Source of the DNA: JBMYTN01 sp049604415
GTDB taxonomy: Bacteria; Pseudomonadota; Alphaproteobacteria; Rhodospirillales; Rhodospirillaceae
Reading direction: 5' to 3'
Assembly (NCBI GenBank): GCA_049604415.1
Contig: JBMYTN010000029.1
Location: 1-53,457 of the forward strand
DNA: 53,457 bases
Part shown: in pieces, positions 43,624 to 51,155 of the stretch
How positions within the stretch are numbered: the first letter of the stretch is position 1
How the letters are laid out: each line of letters begins with the position of its first letter
Program-made: the position numbers and the translations under genes
Notes under the pieces: generated by a model
The model's input: only the letters and a program-made list of their open reading frames with translations
Told to the model about the DNA's origin: nothing
Database searches by the model: none

Positions 43624-45606
43624 ATGGAAACGGCGCGCCGCTTGTGGCGATATCATTGTGCGACCAAACATCGGCCGGAACGCTATGCTCCGACGCCGAG
43701 CGCTTTGGATTGGGATGAACGTCCCGATCCCTTCCGGCGCTATGTCGGGGCCGACACGGTTCCGTTGCCTCTGATCGATGGCACCAATGGCCCATCCTAC
43801 AATGCCTTATTCGCCGCTCCGCAGATCCCCCCGACTGGACAGGCGGGGCGTGGCCTCTGCGGTGATGTGCCGCCGGACTTGAACCGGCTGGGTCTGTTCA
43901 TGGAGCTGGCCTTTGGCTTGAGTGCCTGGAAACAGATGGGCACGGACCGCTGGTCACTGCGCAACACCCCCTCAAGCGGCAATTTGCATCCGACCGAAGT
44001 TTATTTGGTGCTGTGGGATCCGGAAGGCTTTTTGGGCGCGCCGGAAGCCTTGGAGCTTGAACGCCTGATCCCCGGTGATGCGGCCCAATTGGCCAAGAAC
44101 CGGGCCAATGGCTCGGCGATCCCTTTGCCCGGCATTTACCATTACTCGCCCTATGACCATACCTTGGAACGTCGGCTGGTGCTCTCGGTCGACACGGTGG
44201 AAGCCCTGGTGGATGGTGCCGGACGGGGTGTGTTCGGCCTGATCGGGCTGTCTTCGGTATTGTCGCGGGAATCCTGGAAATATGGTGCCCGGGGTTTGCG
44301 CTATTGCCTGCATGATGTCGGGCATGCGGTGGCTGCGGCCCGCTTTGCTGCGGGCACTGTGGGCTGGTCCCTGCGGTTGGACCGTAGCATCGCCCAGCAG
44401 GACATTGCCACCATGCTGGGTCTGGATCGCTGCCATCCCGGCAGCAGCCGAATTCCGGAGCCTGAAGTCGAGCAGCCGGATTTGGTGGCGCTGATCGGCT
44501 CGGAACCGCACCAAGCGGTGTTGCCGGAAACGGTGCTGGTCACCGCCGCCCAAGACAGCTTGTGGACCGGTCGGGCCTCCATGACTTCGGCGGAGCGGGA
44601 AACCCTCGATACTCTCACCGAAGTCCTGCCGGAATTTAACCGGCGCATGGCCCATTTGCCGGTGGAGGATGGCTTGCTGCCTGAGCCGGTGATCCCCGGC
44701 GTATCCGATGATGCGGTCGGTGCCATTTCCCCATTGCCAGCTGCACGTCGGTCATCGGAAGAGGCAATGGCGCGGGGGACCGGTGGCCCGGCCAGTGCCT
44801 CTGAAACCGCCCAATCCCTGACCGACGACACCTCCGGCGCGCCCTCAGCACTGCCCCTATCCGCTGCGGCCTTGATCCGCCAGCGTCGCAGTGCCCAGCG
44901 CATGGATGCCAAGACCGCCATGGATCGGGACTCCTTTGCCCGGCTGTGCGAGCGCTTGATGCCCTTTGCGGACCGTCCCCCCTTCGATGCCTTGGGCGGA
45001 CCACCCCGGGTGCATTTGGTGTTCTTCGTCCATCGGGTCGAAGGTTTGGAGCCGGGCATCTATTTGCTGTGCCGCCATGGCGATGATTTGAATTCCCTGC
45101 GCCAGATCCTGCAGGGCGGGGGCTCAGTGCCCGGATTGAAGCTGGAAACCGAGCCCTTTGACTGGACGCCGGTGCCCAATGTCCATGAGGGTCTGCATCG
45201 TCTGACCATGCTTGATTTGACCCGAGGCGCGTCGAAGCTGTTCTGCCGCCAAGGCCTGGGCGGTCGCGGCGCTTTCTCGGTTGCGATGATTGGGGCCTTT
45301 GCCGAGGCGCTGTATCGGGAAGGGGCGGAAGGCTATGCCGCCCTGCACCGGGAGGCCGGGGCGATTGGCCAATTGCTCTATCTGGAAGCCGAAGCGTCCG
45401 GTTTGCGCGGCACCGGGCTCGGCTGTTTTCTGGATGACGCGATCCATGATTTGCTCGGCATTCCGGCCGGAGAAACCTCGGGCTCCCTGCCGCCCTGGCA
45501 AATGCTCTATGGCTTTTCCATTGGCGGAGAGGTGCGGGATGACCGGCTGGGCAGCGAACCGGCTTATGCTCATTTGGGGGATCGGGGCGAACCCTTGAAA
45601 CGCTAA
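43624..45606 (+). CDS. Tandem nitroreductase-fold (SagB/ThcOx-type) oxidoreductase
   Basis: A 660-aa protein with two nitroreductase-like halves. The first (about residues 80-290) has NTPSSGNLHPTEVYLVL, typical of SagB-type FMN sites. The second (about 410-640) follows a linker rich in Ser, Ala and Thr and has AALIRQRRSAQRMD and GRGAFSVAMIGAFAEA. SagB/ThcOx enzymes are FMN-dependent oxidases, best known for azoline-to-azole oxidation in peptide products; other members have other roles. No cyclodehydratase or precursor is adjacent. An in-frame stop at 43594 limits the start to ATG 43624, whose AAGGA is very close. The next gene starts 81 nt downstream. Confidence 0.8.
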   Translation: METARRLWRYHCATKHRPERYAPTPSALDWDERPDPFRRYVGADTVPLPLIDGTNGPSYNALFAAPQIPPTGQAGRGLCGDVPPDLNRLGLFMELAFGLSAWKQMGTDRWSLRNTPSSGNLHPTEVYLVLWDPEGFLGAPEALELERLIPGDAAQLAKNRANGSAIPLPGIYHYSPYDHTLERRLVLSVDTVEALVDGAGRGVFGLIGLSSVLSRESWKYGARGLRYCLHDVGHAVAAARFAAGTVGWSLRLDRSIAQQDIATMLGLDRCHPGSSRIPEPEVEQPDLVALIGSEPHQAVLPETVLVTAAQDSLWTGRASMTSAERETLDTLTEVLPEFNRRMAHLPVEDGLLPEPVIPGVSDDAVGAISPLPAARRSSEEAMARGTGGPASASETAQSLTDDTSGAPSALPLSAAALIRQRRSAQRMDAKTAMDRDSFARLCERLMPFADRPPFDALGGPPRVHLVFFVHRVEGLEPGIYLLCRHGDDLNSLRQILQGGGSVPGLKLETEPFDWTPVPNVHEGLHRLTMLDLTRGASKLFCRQGLGGRGAFSVAMIGAFAEALYREGAEGYAALHREAGAIGQLLYLEAEASGLRGTGLGCFLDDAIHDLLGIPAGETSGSLPPWQMLYGFSIGGEVRDDRLGSEPAYAHLGDRGEPLKR

Positions 45607-45687
45607 GATCTGTGCGGCAGGGTCGCTACGCTCTTCAATCCCGCCATTTTAGTCCTTCCCAGTGCATCCTAGAGGAACCGCCTCCGC

Positions 45688-46485
45688 ATGCCCCTTTGGA
45701 GCACGCTTTTCGAAAACCCCCTGTCCCAAATCACCGCTGACCCTGCACGGGCGGTGGCGGTGCTGCCCTGTGGTGCCCTGGAAACCCATGGGCCGCATTT
45801 GCCGCTGGGTACGGATCTGGTCCTTGCCGAGCGCTTGGCCGATCTGTTGGTGACCGACATGGAGCAGGACCAAAGCACCGGGGTTGGTCCCGTCTTGCGC
45901 CTTCCGGCCCTTTGGCTTGGGGCCTCAGCGGAGCATGGCGCTGGCTTGGGCACTCTTTCCCAACCGGAAGAGAGCCTGATTGCGGCCCTGAGCGGGCTGT
46001 GGCGCGGTCTTGTCCAGAGCGGTGTGCGCAAAGTTCTGATGCTCAATGCCCATGGCGGCAATGTGCCGAGCCTTGCCATCGCTGCGCTGCGGGCCCGCGC
46101 CGAATATGGCCTGTTGGCCGCAGCGGTGCATTGGTTGGATTTTGGTTTGCCGGACGATTTGGTGCCGCCATCCCCGGCCCGAGAGGACGTCCATGGCGGC
46201 TGGCTGGAAATGTCCTTGATGCTGGCGCTGGCTCCGGAACAGGTCGGTTCGGAGCCCCCCGAAGCGGCCCCTGTCACAGCCCTGGCCAAGACGGGCGTGG
46301 CGGCGCTGTATCCGATGGGACCGGCTGGCTGGGGCTGGATGACCGGCGATCTGAGCGGCAAAAGTTGGGCCGGACGGCCCGACCTCGGATCCGCTGCACT
46401 CGGCGCTAAGATTGCGGCCCATGCGGTTGCCGGGTTCCGCCGCACCCTTGAAGATCTATCCAGCGCCGACTGGCCTGTGGCGTGA
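45688..46485 (+). CDS. Creatininase-family metalloamidohydrolase
   Basis: A 265-aa protein of the creatinine amidohydrolase family. The conserved metal site is visible: LPCGALETHGPHLPLGTD (E32, H34, D43) and, further on, LMLNAHGGN. DVHGGWLEMS supplies the remaining His/Glu. The family covers creatininase, the mycofactocin peptidase MftE and archaeal ArfB, which opens a formamidopyrimidine in riboflavin/F420 synthesis. A RibD-type reductase gene follows after one base, which makes the last comparison attractive. The substrate is inferred only. Confidence 0.88.
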   Translation: MPLWSTLFENPLSQITADPARAVAVLPCGALETHGPHLPLGTDLVLAERLADLLVTDMEQDQSTGVGPVLRLPALWLGASAEHGAGLGTLSQPEESLIAALSGLWRGLVQSGVRKVLMLNAHGGNVPSLAIAALRARAEYGLLAAAVHWLDFGLPDDLVPPSPAREDVHGGWLEMSLMLALAPEQVGSEPPEAAPVTALAKTGVAALYPMGPAGWGWMTGDLSGKSWAGRPDLGSAALGAKIAAHAVAGFRRTLEDLSSADWPVA

Positions 46486-46486
46486 G

Positions 46487-47215
46487 ATGACAACATCGAA
46501 CCCCGCAGATGCCTTTACCCCGTTGCGCAGAACCTTGGAGGCGGGCGAGCGGTTGGTGATTGGCCAGTTGGGCCAGTCCCTCGATGGCCGTATTGCCACC
46601 GTCACTGGCCACTCCCACTACATCAACGGCCCGGCAGCGCTGCAACATCTCCATGCCCTGCGCGCCCATGTGGATGCGGTGGTGGTCGGGGCCGGGACTA
46701 TCTGTGCCGATGATCCCCAACTGACCGTGCGTCTGGCGTCCGGGACGTCTCCGGCGCGGGTTGTCCTTGACCCATCCGGGCGGGTCTCCCCAGAGGCCCG
46801 CTGTTGGCGGGACGATGGCGTGCCACGGCTTTGGATCCGGCAACAGGGTCAGGAGCAGGGCGAGAACGCTGCCCTGCCCGAGGGCGTTGAGATGCTGTCT
46901 CTCTCGTCGCAGCCGGAGGGTCGGATCGCCCCGGATGGAGTGCTGCAGGCCCTGACCCAGCGGGGCTGGCGCAAGATCCTGATTGAAGGCGGGGCTTGGA
47001 CCGTCTCCCACTTTCTGGCTACCGGGGTTTTGAATCGCCTGCATATTTTGATGGGACCGTTGATCATCGGGTCCGGGCTGCCCGGACTGCGCTTGCCCGA
47101 GATTGACCATTTGGACCACGCCCTGCGACCGGAGGTCACCCCCCACTTGTTGAATGGGGGAGACGTCTTATTTGACTGTGACCTGTCCAAGCCAGCGGAG
47201 CCTACTAATGTTTAG
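46487..47215 (+). CDS. Stand-alone RibD reductase-domain protein
   Basis: A 242-aa protein whose ATG is one base after the creatininase stop. It is the RibD C-terminal (reductase/DHFR-like) domain without a deaminase domain: GQSLDGRIATVTGHSHYING, LRAHVDAVVVGAGTICADDPQLTVR, and later ILIEGGAWTVSHFLATGVLNRLHI. Such domains reduce ribosylamino-pyrimidines with NADPH; archaeal ArfC is a stand-alone example. Relatives also act in secondary pathways. Overlap with cytochrome b561 by 8 nt shows a tight operon. Confidence 0.9.
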   Translation: MTTSNPADAFTPLRRTLEAGERLVIGQLGQSLDGRIATVTGHSHYINGPAALQHLHALRAHVDAVVVGAGTICADDPQLTVRLASGTSPARVVLDPSGRVSPEARCWRDDGVPRLWIRQQGQEQGENAALPEGVEMLSLSSQPEGRIAPDGVLQALTQRGWRKILIEGGAWTVSHFLATGVLNRLHILMGPLIIGSGLPGLRLPEIDHLDHALRPEVTPHLLNGGDVLFDCDLSKPAEPTNV

Positions 47216-47744
47216 ACCCCCTGATGCCTATAACCGGGTCGCCCAGTCGCTGCATTGGCTGGCGGCGGCCTGTATCCTGTCGGCGATCCCGATGGGGGCG
47301 GCGATGACTCGGGTTGGACCCGGACCACTGCAGAACACCTTGTTTGATCTGCATCGCTCCATGGGTTTTGTCGTGTTGGTGTTGATGCTGATCCGCATTG
47401 CCTGGCGGGTTTACAGCCCGCCGCCGCCGCGCCAAACGCCCCTGCCGCGCTGGCAAAGCATCGCCGCAGAAAGCGCCCATGGGATTTTATATCTTGGCCT
47501 GATTCTCAATCCGTTGATCGGCTGGATCGGCACCAATGCCTTCCCGGCCCCGATCAAGGTCTTTGGCCTGTTCACTCTGCCGACCCTGGTTGAGAAGGAT
47601 CGCGCGCTGTCAGAGCTGCTGCTGACGATCCACGAATATCTGTCGCTGTTTCTGGCCGCCGTGATCCTGGTGCATATTGCTGCGGCTTTGCAGCATCACT
47701 TCATCAAGAAGGATGACACCTTGCGCCGCATGCTGCCCTGGTAG
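47208..47744 (+). CDS. Cytochrome b561
   Basis: A 178-aa integral membrane protein with four helices. It begins FRPPDAYNRVAQSLHWLAAACIL and has haem-ligand histidines in SLHWL, DLHRSMG, ESAHGILY and LVHIAAALQHH. Bacterial b561 proteins pass electrons from quinol to other acceptors or detoxify superoxide. Its ATG lies inside the end of the RibD-domain gene, so translation is coupled; a functional link to that pathway is plausible but not shown. Confidence 0.93.
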   Translation: MFRPPDAYNRVAQSLHWLAAACILSAIPMGAAMTRVGPGPLQNTLFDLHRSMGFVVLVLMLIRIAWRVYSPPPPRQTPLPRWQSIAAESAHGILYLGLILNPLIGWIGTNAFPAPIKVFGLFTLPTLVEKDRALSELLLTIHEYLSLFLAAVILVHIAAALQHHFIKKDDTLRRMLPW

Positions 47745-47766
47745 GCGGTTGTCATCAGGCTTAGGC

Positions 47767-48570
47767 TCAGGCTGGCGGCAGGGCCAGGACATCCAGATGG
47801 CCGACCTCGATTAAGCGGCACCGAGCTTGGCGGTGATCAATCCAGGCATACATGCTCTCTTCGGTGACCGGACCGCTTTCTGACACCGCTTCATCAATCC
47901 CGCTCAGCAGCTGTTGCATCAGGGGGCCATGGGCCTCTTTGGTCAAAACCCAAGGGCTGGCCCCCGTGGTGACGTTGAAGCCTTTGGCGGCGAGGGCATC
48001 GCGGATCAAAGCACCGCCTTGTGGTCCTGCAGCAGGGCCGCCAAAGCCCTTGTCCTGGGTTTGATGGGCGACGAAGGCGTCAAACACCATTTCGTCCATC
48101 GGATGATCCGGTTCGGCCCGGATGGTGCCATCGACACAGAGCGTGGCCAGCAGGGCGCAGCCTTGAGCGGCGCAGAACGCGGCCAGTGCGTTGATCCAAG
48201 CCTCGGAGGTCAGGTCCAAAAACGCCGAGGCGGTGATCAGATCCGGTTTCGGCAAGCCTTCTTGTGTTGGGTCGGGCAGGCCGGAGGCGAGGTTAAACTG
48301 GCGCACCACAGCCACATGGCGTTCCGCAGCGATGTCGAGCAATCCCTGGTCCTGATCAATCAGAACCCATTGGGTATTGTCCGGCAGGCAGGCAGAGAAG
48401 GACCGGATGGAAGAGCCGGTTCCGGCTCCCAGATCCCACACCACCAGGGCGTTCCGCTCGGCGAAGGCTGCCTTCAGGGCGGCCTGAACATCGAGATTAT
48501 GCGCGGCTTGGTCGGCAGGTTCGCGCAGGGCCAACCAGCCGCCGGAAAAGCTGTTCATGTCGCTGTTCAT
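47767..48570 (-). CDS. Class I SAM-dependent methyltransferase
   Basis: A 267-aa protein with a Rossmann SAM-binding fold. Motif I is VVWDLGAGTGSS (about residues 43-54), followed by the acidic VLIDQDQGLLDIA and ITASAFLDLT. Target specificity cannot be read. Its ATG overlaps the stop of the glycosyltransferase gene (ATGA), making it the last gene of the ADH-PTPS-GT4-MTase operon. The pathway context suggests methylation of a small molecule or its glycoside. Confidence 0.87.
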   Translation of the reverse strand: MNSDMNSFSGGWLALREPADQAAHNLDVQAALKAAFAERNALVVWDLGAGTGSSIRSFSACLPDNTQWVLIDQDQGLLDIAAERHVAVVRQFNLASGLPDPTQEGLPKPDLITASAFLDLTSEAWINALAAFCAAQGCALLATLCVDGTIRAEPDHPMDEMVFDAFVAHQTQDKGFGGPAAGPQGGALIRDALAAKGFNVTTGASPWVLTKEAHGPLMQQLLSGIDEAVSESGPVTEESMYAWIDHRQARCRLIEVGHLDVLALPPA

Positions 48571-49652
48571 GGGCGCATCTCCTCAGTCATCACCTCTGTT
48601 AGGCAGGCGGCAATGGTTGTGGCGCAATCTTGCCAGCTCGGCAGAGCCAAACCCGCCTGTCGGGCGGCCTGCGCGGTGCGGAGCCGCCGCGCCGGATCGA
48701 CCAGAAAAGCCCGCAAGGCTTGCTCCAAAGCGTCCGGATCATCGGGCGGCACCAATATGCCAGCCTCGGCCGGCACCGTATCGGGCACGGCTCCCACAGC
48801 GCAGCCGATCACCGGCAGACCATAGGATAGGGCCTCGGCAAAGGCCATGCCATAGCCTTCATGGCGGCTTGGCAACACAAACAAGGCGGCTGCCTGATAG
48901 GCCGCTTGCAAATCCGCGCCGGTCACAGCGCCGGGGCAGGTGATCCGCTCAGCCAAGCCCCGTTCCGTGATGGCAGCCTGGAGCGCCTGGGCACAGGGGC
49001 GGTCGCGATCCAGACTGCCGATCCATTGGGCGGTCCAGGGCAGGTCGCGCAAGCGGTCTAGGGCCTCCAGCAACACATCATGGCCCTTGCGGGGGGTCAG
49101 GGTCGCCACGCTGAGCAACACAGGAGCCCGGTCGGTGCCAGAAGGATCCGGAGCAGAGAAGCCCGGAGCCGTGGGAGCTGGATCGGTCCCCGGCAGGGCG
49201 ATGGTGATCTTACCTTCCGGAACCGCATAGTCGGCGACCAGGGTGCGGGCGGTGTCCGGGCTGGTGACGATCACCGCTTGGGCAATTCCCAGAGCGGCCT
49301 TCTCGGTCGCATGCAGGCGGGTGGCTTCAGCCTGGGTGAGCCCGGTTTCCAGGGCCAAGGGGTGATGGTGCAGAACCACCAGGGTTGCCGGGAGGTTGGC
49401 GAGTTCCGTGGCCGGAAGACCGCCAAAGGCCAGACCGTCGAGCAGAACGAGAGCGCCTTTGGGTATGGCCCTGAGTTGGTCGAGGGCTGTGGCGATATGC
49501 GGCCCCTCTGGTGCGGGGAAGCCATCGGGCAGGGCGAGGGGCTCCAGGGCCCAGCCGCAGTCCGGCAGCGCGTCAAGCATCCTACGGGCATAGCCATAGC
49601 CCCCGGTCGGCGCGTTCAAATCACCCGGAAAAGCAAACCAACCCTGGCGCAT
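48567..49652 (-). CDS. Glycosyltransferase, family GT4
   Basis: A 361-aa protein of the GT-B fold, retaining GT4 family. The N-terminal domain carries the glycine-rich GGYGYARRML. The C-terminal domain has LLSVATLTPRKGHDVLLEAL, and the nucleotide-sugar-binding EX7E motif in SRHEGYGMAFAEALSYG. The donor and acceptor cannot be identified. It is flanked by a PTPS-fold gene and a methyltransferase, so the acceptor may be a pterin-like product (inference). No membrane segment. Confidence 0.92.
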   Translation of the reverse strand: MRQGWFAFPGDLNAPTGGYGYARRMLDALPDCGWALEPLALPDGFPAPEGPHIATALDQLRAIPKGALVLLDGLAFGGLPATELANLPATLVVLHHHPLALETGLTQAEATRLHATEKAALGIAQAVIVTSPDTARTLVADYAVPEGKITIALPGTDPAPTAPGFSAPDPSGTDRAPVLLSVATLTPRKGHDVLLEALDRLRDLPWTAQWIGSLDRDRPCAQALQAAITERGLAERITCPGAVTGADLQAAYQAAALFVLPSRHEGYGMAFAEALSYGLPVIGCAVGAVPDTVPAEAGILVPPDDPDALEQALRAFLVDPARRLRTAQAARQAGLALPSWQDCATTIAACLTEVMTEEMRP

Positions 49653-49667
49653 CTCGCCCGACCGTCT

Positions 49668-50087
49668 CTAGGAGGCGCTGTCGGGCGCTGTCAGGGTCTC
49701 TTCATAGGCGGCCCAGGCGACATGGGATTCCTGCAGCGAGACACCGACTTTGGAGATCCCGGTGGCCTCTGCGCCCAGGTCACCGGCCTTGATGGCGGCG
49801 ATGACCTCTTGGCACAGCCATTGGGCGATGCGTTCGGTGGTCGAGCGGCGGTCGCCGAACATGTCGAGCTCATCGAGATTGCGGTAATTGATTTTGGCGC
49901 ACAGGCCATGAACCGTGTCCGTTGCCGCGCCGATATCAACCACAATGTCATTGCTGTCCAGGCTTGGGCGCTCGAAGCGCACATCGGCAACATAGGTCGC
50001 GCCATGGAGATTTTGTGCCGGGCCAAAGGCCTCGCCACGCAGGCTGTGGGCAATCATGACATGGTCGCGTACGGTGACGGAAAACAT
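49668..50087 (-). CDS. PTPS/QueD-fold protein lacking canonical active-site residues
   Basis: A 139-aa protein of the 6-pyruvoyl-tetrahydropterin synthase family, by its repeated beta-strand pattern and the ending QESHVAWAAY with the substrate-binding glutamate (E120). Canonical features are altered. The HGH zinc motif is HGA (H28, A30). The Cys before it is absent. The DH dyad before NLD is N67-Y68. One zinc His (H14) remains. Ordinary PTPS or QueD activity is therefore unlikely; binding or a different reaction is likely. Sits second in the ADH-PTPS-GT4-MTase operon. Confidence 0.8.
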   Translation of the reverse strand: MFSVTVRDHVMIAHSLRGEAFGPAQNLHGATYVADVRFERPSLDSNDIVVDIGAATDTVHGLCAKINYRNLDELDMFGDRRSTTERIAQWLCQEVIAAIKAGDLGAEATGISKVGVSLQESHVAWAAYEETLTAPDSAS

Positions 50088-50112
50088 GAAAACTCCTTTT
50101 AGGGTTAGGCGA

Positions 50113-51111
50113 CTAACGATAACGCACGGCGGTCATCAGGCCTTGGGCATCCGGGGCCAGGATGTCGGGCAGCCGGGCGGGCAGGTCTTCAAATGGGACC
50201 TCTTCGGTGATCAGACAATCCAGCACCGGATCGGCCAGCAGGGAGAGGGCCAAAGCCATGCGTCGGCCATAGCTCCAGCGGGGGCGGCGCTCCGTGGGCA
50301 AATTGCCGACCTGAGAGGAAATCAGAGACAGGCGTCGGGGGTGGAAGGCTGCCCCCAGCGGGGCGGAGATCGGTTTGTCACCATACCAGCTCATCTCCAC
50401 CACCTTCGCTTCGGGTCCGGCGAGGGACAAGGCCGTGGCCAAGCCCGCCTCGCTGGCGCTGGCGTGGAAGACAAGATCCTGGCTGGCCTCACTAAGGCCA
50501 TGAGCATGGCTCGATAGCTGCTCCGGATGGCAGAACTTTACCCCCAGCGCTTCGGCCACCGGTGCCCGAGTCGGGTTGATATCACACAGGGTGACTTGGG
50601 TTCCGGGGATGCGTCCGGCCAGCCAGGCGGTCAGCAGACCCACCACACCGCCGCCTATCACTGCAATGTGATCCCCCGGTCCCGCACCCCCGTCCCAAAC
50701 CCCATTCACGGCGGTTTCCATATTGGCCGCCAGAATGGCGCGGCGGGGGGGAACTCCTTGAGGAATATAGTTTATTGCCGCTTCCGGGACCCGAATTTTG
50801 TCCTGATGCGGATGCAGGATAAAGCCAAAATTTGGTGCGTCAGAGGCGGATTTTTGCGCCATTTGCGCAACCAAACAGTAGCCATACTTCACCGGAAATG
50901 AAAAAACCCCCTCCTGAAATGGGCATTTCATGGCCATATGCTCCGACGGTGGTATTCGACCTTCGAACACCAGTCGTTCCGTACCGCGTGAAATCCCGGA
51001 CCACAGAGTTGCCATGGTTTGCAGCGAAGGGTCCTCAGGTAGCGGGGCGGACCGCAGGGCAGCCTTGCCTGCCTGCTCGATCCAAAGGGCGGTAGCGGTT
51101 ATTTGAGACAT
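50113..51111 (-). CDS. Zinc-type medium-chain dehydrogenase
   Basis: A 332-aa medium-chain dehydrogenase/reductase. Rossmann motif VIGGGVVGLLTAW (about residues 151-163) binds NAD(P). The catalytic-domain region SGISRGTERLVF carries Ser where zinc alcohol dehydrogenases have the Cys ligand, as in a subgroup that includes BchC-like enzymes. Hence zinc use is uncertain. It begins the operon with PTPS, GT4 and methyltransferase, and is divergent from opgH across 44 nt. Confidence 0.88.
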   Translation of the reverse strand: MSQITATALWIEQAGKAALRSAPLPEDPSLQTMATLWSGISRGTERLVFEGRIPPSEHMAMKCPFQEGVFSFPVKYGYCLVAQMAQKSASDAPNFGFILHPHQDKIRVPEAAINYIPQGVPPRRAILAANMETAVNGVWDGGAGPGDHIAVIGGGVVGLLTAWLAGRIPGTQVTLCDINPTRAPVAEALGVKFCHPEQLSSHAHGLSEASQDLVFHASASEAGLATALSLAGPEAKVVEMSWYGDKPISAPLGAAFHPRRLSLISSQVGNLPTERRPRWSYGRRMALALSLLADPVLDCLITEEVPFEDLPARLPDILAPDAQGLMTAVRYR

Positions 51112-51155
51112 GTGAATTGGCTTTGCGGGGCATCAGGGGTTTGAAAGGATTGCGT

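Noticed and set aside
43553..43774. Short open frame starting at GTG upstream of the nitroreductase start
   Set aside because: It overlaps the nitroreductase start out of frame and has no family resemblance or good Shine-Dalgarno.
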